Below, piece after piece: positions 35,924 to 45,252 of a stretch of DNA of 64,000 nt; positions within the stretch are counted from its first letter, which is position 1; each line of letters starts with the position of its first letter. Both the position numbers and the translations under genes were made by a program. The stretch is from Candidatus Alloclostridium intestinigallinarum. Lineage in GTDB: Bacteria; Bacillota; Clostridia; Christensenellales; UBA3700. The stretch spans positions 62,001 to 126,000 of the forward strand of contig CAJFJA010000003.1 of assembly GCA_904382605.1 (NCBI GenBank). Reading direction: 5' to 3'. Below the pieces are notes generated by a model, which worked only from the letters and a program-made list of their open reading frames with translations, was not told the DNA's origin and did not search any database.

Positions 35924-38900
35924 ATGGAAAAGAAGTTGATTTATTTCGTACCCTACGCGCATTTGGACACGCAATGGAGATGGGAGTATCCCACAACGAT
36001 TAAAAAGTACATAAAAAGCACCATCGACGACAATATTGCGCTGTTGGAAAAATATCCGCAGTACGAATTCAATTTTACGGGCGCAATCCGCTACCGTATG
36101 ATGAAAGAATATTACCCCGAAGGTTTTGAAAAAGTAAAAAAATACGTCAAAGAGGGCAGGTGGCATTTGGCGGGTACCTGCCTGGAAGAAACGGACGCGT
36201 TGGTGCCGGGCGTGGAATCGCTGATACGAAATATTTTATACGGATACAACTGGCAGATGAGGGAATTCGGCAAATCGGGCAAAGATTATATGTTGCCCGA
36301 CTGTTTCGGTTTTCCCCGCAATTTTCCCACCGTTCTGAAGCATTGCGGCATTGTCGGTTTTTCGACGCAGAAGTTGACCTGGGGTTCCGCGGTAGGGATT
36401 CCTTTCGAGATAGGCAGGTGGCGGGGCGACGACGGTTCGGAGCTTATCTGCGCGCTGAATCCGGGCGAATACGTGGGCAGGCTGAAAACCACCGTGGACA
36501 AGGACAAAAACAGATTGAAAAAGCTGTACTCGCTAGGCGAAAAGAACGGAGTGTGGAAATCTTTTCAATATTACGGCACGGGCGATATAGGCGGCGCGCC
36601 CGACGAAAAATCCGTTGTCAATTTTATTAAAAGCGCGGAATATTACGATAGAAACGGCGGCGGTATAAAAATAGCGCAGGGCGCGGCGGACGAGTTTTTC
36701 AAGGGGCTGACGGAGGAGGAAGTTGCGAAGTTGGACGTGTACGAGGGCGACCTTCTGCTGGTCAAACACAGCGCCGGCTCTCTGACGTCGCAGGCGAACA
36801 TGAAGAGGTTCAACAGGCGGAACGAGCAGTTGGCTATTGCCGCCGAATATATCTCGCTGGTTGCCCGAAACATAGCCCGTGCGGAATATCCGAAAGAGAG
36901 GATAGAAAAGAATTGGCAGAGAGTGATAGGCAACCAGATGCACGATATTCTGCCGGGCACCTGCACCCCCACCGCCTACGAATATTCTTACAACGACGAG
37001 ATTCTGGCGATGAAGGAATGGGCGCAGATTATCGAGGACGGACTTGCCCGTATCGCTCCGCATATAAAGGGCGTCGGAGATATACTGATATTCAACCCCT
37101 GCGAATGCGCAAGGAATACGGTATCCGAAATAGTTGTTGATAATTTGGAAAAGGGGAAGAATTACGCGCTGAAAGACTGCGACGGGAATATTTATCCCGC
37201 GCAGATAAAGGACGGCAACGTATTGGCGGTACAGCCGTTTATGAACGCCTTTGAAATAAAAAAGTTCGAATTGGTCGTGGCGGACAAGGCGGAAACGGAC
37301 TTGTCGCTTAAAATCACGGATACCGATTACATATTGGAAAACCGCTTTTTGCAGGTCAAAGTCAATTTTGACGGAGAGATATACTCCGTCGTCAACAAGG
37401 AAAACGGCGAACAGATACTCGCAAAGCCGTTGAGTTATCATCTGATGAAGGAACGCCCCGCGCAGTATCCCGCGTGGAATATGGATTGGAAAGACAGGAA
37501 AAAAGCTCCTTACAAAATTCTTTCAAAAGGCGACGTGAAAGTCGCCGAGGACGGACCCGTGCGCAAGACGCTGGAAATTACGGTGAGGACGAAGAAATCC
37601 GTGCTGGTAAAGGAGCTGTCTTTAAGCAAAGACTGCAAGATAATGGACTTTGTGGAAAAAATCGACTGGCGCGACAGCGGTTTCAGCCTGAAACTGAACT
37701 TGCAGACGACGTACGACAATCCTAAAGCCGTTTATAATTGGGAGAGTTGCGTTGCCGAAAGGGGCGTGAACAACAGCAGCCGTTACGAAGTGCCGAGCAG
37801 ATATTGGGCGGATATAAAAAACGGCGGCAGCGGCGTGGCGATACTTGAAGACTGCAAATACGGCTACGACAGACCAAACGCTTCGGGGTTGAGAATGACC
37901 CTGCTGTATACCCCGAAAAGTTTAGCGTCGGCGGGCTTTCTGGACCAGAGGGCGCAGGACTTCGGCAGGCACACGATAAAGTATTCGATATATCCGCATA
38001 CGGCGGACGACGTGGATATGAGGGCTAAAATTTTAAACCGTCCGAACAGAATTTACAGGGTCAAATGCGCGGAAGGCGGTTGCGCTGATACGGAGCTTAT
38101 CAGTTTCGACGGCGAAAAGGCGGGACTGCTGGCTTTGAAACAGGCGGAAAGCGGCGAAGGCGTCATTCTCAGACTGTACGGAAGGCAAGGGAAGGAATAT
38201 AAGGGCAAAGTCCGCGTTAAGTTCGGCGCGGATAAAGTATACGAGGTGAACGGGCTGGAAGAGATAATAAGGGAAATTCCGCTCGACGGCGGCGCGTTTG
38301 AAATAGACATAAACGCGGGTTCGGTACACAGCTATCTTATCAAGACAAACTTTGTTACGGACGTTCTCGACCAAAAAAATATCGCCCTGCCGCTGAATTG
38401 CGGGATAATCGGCGGCATACTTACCGAAGAATTGATTCCCGGCACGATTGTTAGCGGAAATGTCCGTTTTGCGATAAAAAAGGGCGGTAGCGACTGCGTC
38501 AGATGCGGCGGACAGACAATTGATATAGGCGGAGAATATAAAAATGTAAGTATGCTGGTATTCGCGGACGAAAAAACGACGTTCGGTATAGGCATGGTAA
38601 AGGACGGCGGAAAAACCACGGTTACGCGGACGGTGGCTTCTTCGACGGAATTTATCGGGCAGTACGATACCAGGGTGTGGAAAAAGACGCCGGGGCATGC
38701 CGCCGAATATAAGAGGGATTATGTGTGGAGAAATAAATGCGTCGGCGTAAAGGAAGGGTACGTCAACGGGGACAAAGTGGCATATTATACCACGCACACG
38801 CATATGGACGGAAGGGACGTGTATTACAGATACGGATATATTTATCAAATAGATTTGGCAACGGACGGTGCGGATAAACTGATTTTGCCCGACAATGCGG

Positions 38901-38986
38901 ATATTAAGATATTGGCGGCGACGGCGTATAACGGCGATTGCCGCATTGCCGATATAACCCGCAAGGCGGACAGATACGAAATATGA
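35924..38986 (+). CDS. GH38 alpha-mannosidase
   Basis: Zinc-dependent retaining alpha-mannosidase, 1020 residues and cytoplasmic (no signal peptide). PYAHLDTQW near residue 10 supplies zinc ligands (His and Asp), and LPDCFGFP holds the second metal Asp of the family. The middle helical domain follows (NQMHDILPGTCTP), and then long beta-sandwich domains. It could trim mannose from N-glycan-type or plant oligosaccharides after import. ATG follows AAAGGGG. The next gene is a GH2 beta-galactosidase with its own promoter, so they form a small glycan-use group rather than one tight operon. The precise linkage preference is unknown. Confidence 0.9.
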   Translation: MEKKLIYFVPYAHLDTQWRWEYPTTIKKYIKSTIDDNIALLEKYPQYEFNFTGAIRYRMMKEYYPEGFEKVKKYVKEGRWHLAGTCLEETDALVPGVESLIRNILYGYNWQMREFGKSGKDYMLPDCFGFPRNFPTVLKHCGIVGFSTQKLTWGSAVGIPFEIGRWRGDDGSELICALNPGEYVGRLKTTVDKDKNRLKKLYSLGEKNGVWKSFQYYGTGDIGGAPDEKSVVNFIKSAEYYDRNGGGIKIAQGAADEFFKGLTEEEVAKLDVYEGDLLLVKHSAGSLTSQANMKRFNRRNEQLAIAAEYISLVARNIARAEYPKERIEKNWQRVIGNQMHDILPGTCTPTAYEYSYNDEILAMKEWAQIIEDGLARIAPHIKGVGDILIFNPCECARNTVSEIVVDNLEKGKNYALKDCDGNIYPAQIKDGNVLAVQPFMNAFEIKKFELVVADKAETDLSLKITDTDYILENRFLQVKVNFDGEIYSVVNKENGEQILAKPLSYHLMKERPAQYPAWNMDWKDRKKAPYKILSKGDVKVAEDGPVRKTLEITVRTKKSVLVKELSLSKDCKIMDFVEKIDWRDSGFSLKLNLQTTYDNPKAVYNWESCVAERGVNNSSRYEVPSRYWADIKNGGSGVAILEDCKYGYDRPNASGLRMTLLYTPKSLASAGFLDQRAQDFGRHTIKYSIYPHTADDVDMRAKILNRPNRIYRVKCAEGGCADTELISFDGEKAGLLALKQAESGEGVILRLYGRQGKEYKGKVRVKFGADKVYEVNGLEEIIREIPLDGGAFEIDINAGSVHSYLIKTNFVTDVLDQKNIALPLNCGIIGGILTEELIPGTIVSGNVRFAIKKGGSDCVRCGGQTIDIGGEYKNVSMLVFADEKTTFGIGMVKDGGKTTVTRTVASSTEFIGQYDTRVWKKTPGHAAEYKRDYVWRNKCVGVKEGYVNGDKVAYYTTHTHMDGRDVYYRYGYIYQIDLATDGADKLILPDNADIKILAATAYNGDCRIADITRKADRYEI

Positions 38987-39035
38987 CGCATACGAAGACG
39001 GCGGGGCGGAAGAATTCCCCGCCGGAAATTTGTTC

Positions 39036-39064
39036 TTGCGCATATTGCGCGCGTATGTTATAAT
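39036..39064 (+). promoter_or_regulatory. Promoter of the second GH2 gene
   Basis: TTGCGC (39036-39041), 17 bp, TATAAT (39059-39064). Just upstream, GGCGGGG...CCCCGCC (about 38999-39033) may end the mannosidase transcript. Confidence 0.7.
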
Positions 39065-39090
39065 AATTAAAATGGCATCAGGAGAGGGAT

Positions 39091-42000
39091 ATGATTTACC
39101 GTTTCAGGCACGATAAGTACAACGATTTTTCCGTATTCGAGGAAAACAAACTTGCGCCGCGCGCTTATTTTATTCCGTTTAGGAGCAAAAAAGAGTGCGA
39201 TAACGTCAAGTATTACGAAGAAAGATATAAGAGCGGAATGGTGCGCTGTTTAAGCGGCGAATGGGACTTTTTATACTATAAGCAGGTGGACGACGTGCCG
39301 CTTGCGATTGATTCCTATTTCCAGAAATTCGATAAGATAGCCGTCCCCGGCTGCTGGCAGTTCGAAGGATACGAAAAGCCCTACTACGTCAACGTGAGAT
39401 ACCAGTTCGACCCCCGTCCGCCCTACGTCCCCGCGAGCAAGGGCGTCGTGGGCAAGCGTGAAAAGCTGGGCAGGGGCGGAAAAAGCGCGCCCAAAGGGAC
39501 TGTGGAAGTATATAACAGCGTGGGCGTTTACCGTAAAAAATTCCACATAAAGCACGCGACGAAACACGTCCTTACCTTCCTGGGCGCGTCTTCCTGCATA
39601 CAGCTTTACGTCAACGGAAGATACGTCGGTTACAGCGAAGGCAGCCACAATACCGCCGAATTCGACATAACGGGCTACATATTCGACGGCGAAAACGAGA
39701 TGGTGGTCATGGTGTACAAGTGGTGCACGGGCACTTATCTGGAAGCGCAGGATATGTTCCGCAACAACGGCATTTTCCGCGACGTGTATCTTACCGATTA
39801 CGACGACAGTTATGTGTGGGACTTCGGCTGGAAAGCCGTATGCAACGATAAAGATTACCGCATCTATCTGCATACCGACGCCGTTCTGGCGGAGGGGGCG
39901 GAACTTACTGCCAGCCTGTATTACAAAGACGAACTCGTCTATACCGGCAAGGCGGGCGGAGATACCGTGATAGACGTGCCTTCCGCGGCGCAGTGGACGG
40001 CGGAAACTCCCGAACTTTATATGCTCTATCTCACTATTGTGAGGGACGGGAAAGAGGTGTTCTGCGCAAGGCAGGAGATAGGGCTGAGGAATATCGGAAT
40101 AAAGGGCAACGTGCTTTATTACAACAACGCCGCAATCAAACTCAAAGGCGTGAACCACCACGATACCGACCCGGACAGGGGCTGGTGCATGACGGCGGAG
40201 CAGATACTGCGCGACGTAAAACTGATGAAGGACTTCAACTGCAACTGCGTGCGCACTTCGCATTATCCGCCCGATCCGGTGCTTCTGAAAGCGGCGAATT
40301 ACACGGGTCTGTACGTAGTGGACGAAGCGGATATAGAAACGCACGGTTTCGGCGCGTCCGCGCCCTTTTACGACGTGAGCAGGCTCAGCCGCGACCCGCG
40401 TTGGAAAAACAGGTATTGGGACAGGGTGTACCGTATGTATATGCGCGACAGGAACAATCCCTGCGTAATCATGTGGTCGCTGGGCAACGAATCGGGCGGA
40501 TACAGGTGCCAGGATTACTGCTATACCAATCTGAAATCGCTGGATACCGTCACTCCCGTTCATTACGAGGGCGTATGCCATACCCGCCGCTGGTGTTACG
40601 ACGTGGTGTCGCTGATGTATCCTTCCACGGAAAACTGCGAAAAATACGCGGAAGGGAAAATGCCGGCGAAATATTACCGCGCGCCCTTCTTCCTGTGCGA
40701 ATACGCGCACGCCATGGGCGTTGGCGCAGGCTCGCTGGATAAGTATGTGGAACTGTTCGATTCTTTCGACGGCTTTTTAGGCGGCTGCATTTGGGAATTT
40801 GCCGACCACGCCGCCAAGGACGCCTCCGGCAACTATATGTACGGCGGAGATAACGGAGAAGCGGTGCACGACGGCAACTTCTGCGTAGACGGACTTTTCT
40901 ATCCCGACCGCACTCCTCATACGGGCGCGCTTTCCATGCGCGCGGCGTACAGACCGGTCAGGGCGTCCTACATATCCAGCAACAGATACCGTTTCCGCAG
41001 CGAATACTTCTTTGCCGCGGCGGAAATGAAGGTGGAATGGAAGTGCCTTATGTTCGGAGAAGTCGCGGCAAGCGGGGAATTCGACCTGGAAATCGCGCCG
41101 CGCGACTTTACCGACGTGACGTTGAAGCACCCTCTGCCCGACATCACCAACGACTGCTATATGGTGTTCACCTACCGCCGCAAGATTGACGGGGTGGAGG
41201 TGGCTTCCGAACAGATAGAGCTTTGCAAATACATTCCCACCCTGATAGAAGTGGGCAGGGGCGACCTTGCCCTTGTGGAGGAGAACGACAAGACGATAGT
41301 CACTTCCGAAGAGGGCGGCAGAAAGATACGCATAGTGTTCGACAGCGTGGGCGGCAATATAGAATCGTATACGGTGGACGGAGAGGAATACCTTGCCCTT
41401 GACGTGGAGAACAAGGGGTTCAACCTGCTCATGTACGCCGCCCCGATTGACAACTATATGAACGTGGACTGGCTGTGGAACGCCCGCGGTTTCCGCGACA
41501 TATCCGTGACGTGCGACAGGTTCAACGCGGAAAAGAAGGTGGAGAACAAGGTTGGCAGGGCGGAAATACAGGTCGTGCAGACGGTCAATCTGGGCGGAAA
41601 AAAGAGAATGAGGTTCTTTGTGAATTACACGGTATGGCATAACGGCTATATCGACGTGACCGCTTCTCTCTATTCGCCGTTCGCGTACGATATGCCGCGC
41701 TACGGTATGTCGCTTGTCATGCCCGGCAAATTCGGCAGGGCGGAATATTACGGGCTGGGACCGGAGGAAAATTATCCCGACTTCAAGACGCAAAGCGTGA
41801 TGGGCGATTACAGCTGCGACGTGAAGGATATGTACGTTCCCTATATAAAACCGCAGGATTCGGGTATCCGCGGCGAATGCAGGCGCGCGAGCGTTACGGA
41901 CGGAAGCGGCAGAGGCTTTGCCTTTATCGCGGGCGACGGTCAGACGTTCTCCTTCACCGCGCAGGACGTAGACCCGGACAGCCTGCTCGAAGTCACGCAC

Positions 42001-42168
42001 GACCACGAGGTGGTCAGGACGGACAGGACGTACGTATCGCTGCTCAGATTCGTGCGCGGCGTGGGCAGCAACAGCTGCGGTCCGGACGCGCGCAGGGAAT
42101 ACCGCCTTTATACGGGCAGGAAGAAGGAACTGAACTTTACTTTCAGACTTATGCCGTTGTTCGGCTGA
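39091..42168 (+). CDS. lacZ: GH2 beta-galactosidase (large LacZ-type)
   Basis: A 1025-residue family 2 enzyme with the five-domain LacZ layout: jelly roll, two Ig-like domains around the barrel, then the large beta-sandwich (GLGPEENYPD, the Bgal_small_N signature). The acid/base Glu is in SLGNESGG and the nucleophile in LCEYAHAMG. No signal peptide. It keeps the C-terminal domain that is cut off in the first GH2 gene of this window. ATG follows CAGGAGAGG. rarA starts 19 nt after the stop and may be read from the same transcript. Beta-galactosidase is the likely activity. Confidence 0.92.
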   Translation: MIYRFRHDKYNDFSVFEENKLAPRAYFIPFRSKKECDNVKYYEERYKSGMVRCLSGEWDFLYYKQVDDVPLAIDSYFQKFDKIAVPGCWQFEGYEKPYYVNVRYQFDPRPPYVPASKGVVGKREKLGRGGKSAPKGTVEVYNSVGVYRKKFHIKHATKHVLTFLGASSCIQLYVNGRYVGYSEGSHNTAEFDITGYIFDGENEMVVMVYKWCTGTYLEAQDMFRNNGIFRDVYLTDYDDSYVWDFGWKAVCNDKDYRIYLHTDAVLAEGAELTASLYYKDELVYTGKAGGDTVIDVPSAAQWTAETPELYMLYLTIVRDGKEVFCARQEIGLRNIGIKGNVLYYNNAAIKLKGVNHHDTDPDRGWCMTAEQILRDVKLMKDFNCNCVRTSHYPPDPVLLKAANYTGLYVVDEADIETHGFGASAPFYDVSRLSRDPRWKNRYWDRVYRMYMRDRNNPCVIMWSLGNESGGYRCQDYCYTNLKSLDTVTPVHYEGVCHTRRWCYDVVSLMYPSTENCEKYAEGKMPAKYYRAPFFLCEYAHAMGVGAGSLDKYVELFDSFDGFLGGCIWEFADHAAKDASGNYMYGGDNGEAVHDGNFCVDGLFYPDRTPHTGALSMRAAYRPVRASYISSNRYRFRSEYFFAAAEMKVEWKCLMFGEVAASGEFDLEIAPRDFTDVTLKHPLPDITNDCYMVFTYRRKIDGVEVASEQIELCKYIPTLIEVGRGDLALVEENDKTIVTSEEGGRKIRIVFDSVGGNIESYTVDGEEYLALDVENKGFNLLMYAAPIDNYMNVDWLWNARGFRDISVTCDRFNAEKKVENKVGRAEIQVVQTVNLGGKKRMRFFVNYTVWHNGYIDVTASLYSPFAYDMPRYGMSLVMPGKFGRAEYYGLGPEENYPDFKTQSVMGDYSCDVKDMYVPYIKPQDSGIRGECRRASVTDGSGRGFAFIAGDGQTFSFTAQDVDPDSLLEVTHDHEVVRTDRTYVSLLRFVRGVGSNSCGPDARREYRLYTGRKKELNFTFRLMPLFG

Positions 42169-42187
42169 ACCGCGGCGGGGGGACAGA

Positions 42188-43513
42188 ATGCAACAGATGG
42201 GCTTGTTTGACGACGGAAAAGGCGAACCGCTGGCGGCGCGCCTGCGTCCGCGCGGTCTGGACGAATTCGTGGGGCAGAAGCACCTTTTGGGCGAGGGGAA
42301 AATTCTCCGCCGCCTGATAGAGGGCGACAATATCGGCTCCATGATATTCTGGGGTCCGCCGGGGGTGGGCAAAACCACGCTCGCCAGAATAATCGCGCAC
42401 AGAACCAAGGCGCGCTTTGTGGACTTTTCCGCGGTCACCAGCGGCATAAAAGAGATAAAGCAGGTGATGGAGGACGCGGACAAGGGCAGGCGTTTCGGAG
42501 AAAAGACAATTCTTTTCGTGGACGAAATACACCGCTTCAATAAAGCCCAGCAGGACGCCTTTCTGCCTTACGTGGAAAAGGGCAGTATAATTTTAATAGG
42601 CGCAACCACGGAAAATCCGTCGTTTGAAGTGAACGGCGCATTGCTTTCCCGCTGTAAAGTGTTCGTGTTGCAGGCGCTTTCGGAAGAGGACATTATGCAG
42701 CTTCTGCAACGGGCGGTAACCGACCCGCGCGGCTTCGGGGATATGAAGGTGGACATATCGCAGGACTGCCTGAAAATGATAGCGGTGTTTGCAAACGGGG
42801 ACGCGCGCAGCGCGCTGTCCACGCTGGAAATGGCGGTGCTCAACGGCGACGAGGACGAAAACGGCGTGACCGTCACCGCGGAAACGGTGGAAAGCTGTAC
42901 TTCGCGCAAATCGCTTTTGTACGACAAGACGGGCGAGGAGCATTACAATCTCATATCCGCCCTGCACAAGTCCATGCGCAATTCCGACCCCGACGCGGCT
43001 GTGTATTGGCTGGCGCGTATGCTGGAAGCGGGCGAAGATCCGCTTTATATCGCGCGCAGGGTGATAAGGTTCGCAAGCGAGGATATAGGACTTGCCGACC
43101 CCAAGGCGCTGGAAATCGCCGTGGCGGCTTACCAGGCGTGCCACTTTATAGGTATGCCCGAATGCAGCGTGCACCTTACGCAGGCGGTGGTGTATATGTC
43201 CGTCGCGCCCAAGTCAAACGCCCTTTACATGGCGTACGAGAGCGCGAAAAAGGACGCGCTGTCCATGCTGTCCGAACCGGTGCCGGCGGTCATACGCAAC
43301 GCCCCCACCAAACTTATGAAGGAACTCGGTTACGGCAAGGGGTACCAATACGCCCACGATACTAAAGAAAAGCTGACGAATATGCAGTGCCTGCCCGATA
43401 ATCTGCTGGGCAGGACGTATTATACTCCCGCGGGCGAGGGCGCGGAAGCCAGGATAAAAGCCCGTCTGGAAGAGATAAAAAAGTGGAAAAAAGAGCACGG
43501 GGCAAAGGACTGA
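42188..43513 (+). CDS. rarA: Replication-associated recombination protein RarA (MgsA)
   Basis: AAA+ ATPase that acts at stalled replication forks. The 441 residues open with the short clamp/SSB-type tail MGLFD, then RPRGLDEFVGQKHLLG, Walker A GPPGVGKTT, Walker B LFVDEIHRFNKAQQDAFLP, sensor 1 GATTENPSFEVN, and the C-terminal tetramerisation domain. Full length. ATG follows GGGGGGACAG. It sits close behind the GH2 gene with no functional link. Confidence 0.95.
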   Translation: MQQMGLFDDGKGEPLAARLRPRGLDEFVGQKHLLGEGKILRRLIEGDNIGSMIFWGPPGVGKTTLARIIAHRTKARFVDFSAVTSGIKEIKQVMEDADKGRRFGEKTILFVDEIHRFNKAQQDAFLPYVEKGSIILIGATTENPSFEVNGALLSRCKVFVLQALSEEDIMQLLQRAVTDPRGFGDMKVDISQDCLKMIAVFANGDARSALSTLEMAVLNGDEDENGVTVTAETVESCTSRKSLLYDKTGEEHYNLISALHKSMRNSDPDAAVYWLARMLEAGEDPLYIARRVIRFASEDIGLADPKALEIAVAAYQACHFIGMPECSVHLTQAVVYMSVAPKSNALYMAYESAKKDALSMLSEPVPAVIRNAPTKLMKELGYGKGYQYAHDTKEKLTNMQCLPDNLLGRTYYTPAGEGAEARIKARLEEIKKWKKEHGAKD

Positions 43514-43633
43514 AACGCGCGTTTAAGCGGTAATTAAAAATCTTTGTTGCAAAATGCGTTTTGCCGCGGTAAAATGCAGACGTGAGGGAAAAAGAGGGCT
43601 TCGCGCTCTGAATAAACATATAAGGGGAATATT

Positions 43634-44749
43634 ATGGAATCAGGCAGAAAAAAGGCGGTAAAGATAACCGCGCTCGTTCTTGTCGCGGTCGTTATTGCGG
43701 CGGTGGTAGTGCTGTCGGGACTTGCGATAGCGCGCGTCGTGGAGATTGACAACGCGGAAAATTACGCTATAGAGTACGGCGGCGGCAGAATGAACGTTAT
43801 ATTCATGATAGGCGACGGAATGGGCTTCAACCACGTCGCCGCGGCGGAAGCTGAGTACGGAGAGCTGTTTTTTACGGGTAACGCGGACGTGAGCGGAGAG
43901 GTAACCACCTTTTCTAGGAACGTATTCGGACCTACGGACAGCGCCGCTGCCGCCACCGCGCTTGCCACGGGCAGAAAGACGGGCAACGGGCAGATAGGAC
44001 AGTACAACGGAAAAGAATTCGTTTCGCTGTCGGAAACGGCGTCGGACGAAGGAATGGCGGTCGGCATAATAGCCACCGAAGGGGTGGACGGAGCCACGCC
44101 CGCGGGCTTTTCCGCGCACACTTCTTCCAGAAACGATATTGACGGAATACTCGAAGACCAGCTTGCAAGCGGAATAGATTTGTTTTTCGGAAGCAATGCG
44201 GAAAGATACGTTCCGCTTAAAGATAAGATAGAGGGCGCGGGGTACGCTTTCGCGCAGGATCTTTCGCAGGCGCAGGCGGCGGAGGGCAAAGTGTTCGCCG
44301 CGTTTGAAGAAGTGCCGCCCGGCGGCAGCGGCGGAACAAAGCCTTCGCTTGCGTCGCTCACCGCGGCGGCGATCGAAAAACTTTCCGCGGACGAAGACGG
44401 ATTTTTCCTTATGGTGGAAGAAAGCCATATAGACAAGTGCAGCCACAGCAACGACCTTGCCGGCGCGCTCGAACACGTCAAGGCGTACGACGAGGCGGTC
44501 AGAACGGCGGTGGAATACGCGGAGCGCATAGGAAACACGCTGGTAATAGTCACCGCGGACCACGAAACGGGCGGACTGCAATACAACGGCGAAACGGCGG
44601 ATATGCTCAACGACGGCATGTATACGCGCGATTCGCACAGCAGCGCGAACGTGCCTTACTTTGTGTTCGGGGATATTGATTACGAATTTGCGGACGTTAT
44701 GGACAACACCTGGCTTTCGCGCCTGTGCCGCGCCGTACTGTCCGCCTGA
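43634..44749 (+). CDS. Membrane-anchored alkaline phosphatase
   Basis: 371 residues. A single N-terminal membrane helix (about 10-33) anchors the enzyme outside the cell. The PhoA-type fold follows: MIGDGMGFNH (metal), PTDSAAAATALATG with nucleophile Ser, ESHIDKCSHSND, and TADHETGG (metal His). It hydrolyses phosphate monoesters to supply phosphate. ATG follows AAGGGG. No PHO-box-like repeat was recognised. luxS starts 7 nt after the stop. Confidence 0.9.
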   Translation: MESGRKKAVKITALVLVAVVIAAVVVLSGLAIARVVEIDNAENYAIEYGGGRMNVIFMIGDGMGFNHVAAAEAEYGELFFTGNADVSGEVTTFSRNVFGPTDSAAAATALATGRKTGNGQIGQYNGKEFVSLSETASDEGMAVGIIATEGVDGATPAGFSAHTSSRNDIDGILEDQLASGIDLFFGSNAERYVPLKDKIEGAGYAFAQDLSQAQAAEGKVFAAFEEVPPGGSGGTKPSLASLTAAAIEKLSADEDGFFLMVEESHIDKCSHSNDLAGALEHVKAYDEAVRTAVEYAERIGNTLVIVTADHETGGLQYNGETADMLNDGMYTRDSHSSANVPYFVFGDIDYEFADVMDNTWLSRLCRAVLSA

Positions 44750-44756
44750 GGAACAT

Positions 44757-45230
44757 ATGGAGAAAATAGCAAGTTTTACGATAGACCATCTCAATCTGAG
44801 GTCGGGAATTTATCTCTCGCGCAGGGACGGGCGCGGCGATACCGCGGTAACCACTTTCGATTTGCGGCTTACCATGCCCAACCGCGAACCCGCGGCGGAC
44901 ATAGCCGCCCTGCACACGATAGAGCACCTGGGCGCTACCTTTTTGAGAAACGGGGAGCATAAGGACGAGATAGTTTACTTCGGTCCCATGGGGTGCAGGA
45001 CGGGCTGCTATTTGCTCATGTTCGGCGATAAAACGCCGCAGGACATCTTTCCGATGGTCGTGGATATGTGCGATTTCATTCTGAATTTCAGCGGGGAGAT
45101 CCCCGGCGCAAAGGCGGACGAATGCGGCAATTACTTAGAGCACAATCTCGATATGGCAAAATATTATATATCAATATATAAGGACAGGCTTGTCAGAGAG
45201 CGGAATTTCGACTATCCGACAAAAGAATAA
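44757..45230 (+). CDS. luxS: S-ribosylhomocysteine lyase
   Basis: Cleaves S-ribosylhomocysteine to homocysteine and DPD, the precursor of autoinducer-2, in the activated methyl cycle. The 157 residues hold HTIEHL with its zinc ligands, the catalytic Cys in GCRTGCY, and the late DECGNYLEH. ATG 44757 follows TGAGGA and immediately succeeds the phosphatase gene. Confidence 0.95.
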   Translation: MEKIASFTIDHLNLRSGIYLSRRDGRGDTAVTTFDLRLTMPNREPAADIAALHTIEHLGATFLRNGEHKDEIVYFGPMGCRTGCYLLMFGDKTPQDIFPMVVDMCDFILNFSGEIPGAKADECGNYLEHNLDMAKYYISIYKDRLVRERNFDYPTKE

Positions 45231-45252
45231 TAAAACGATAGGGGGAAGAAAA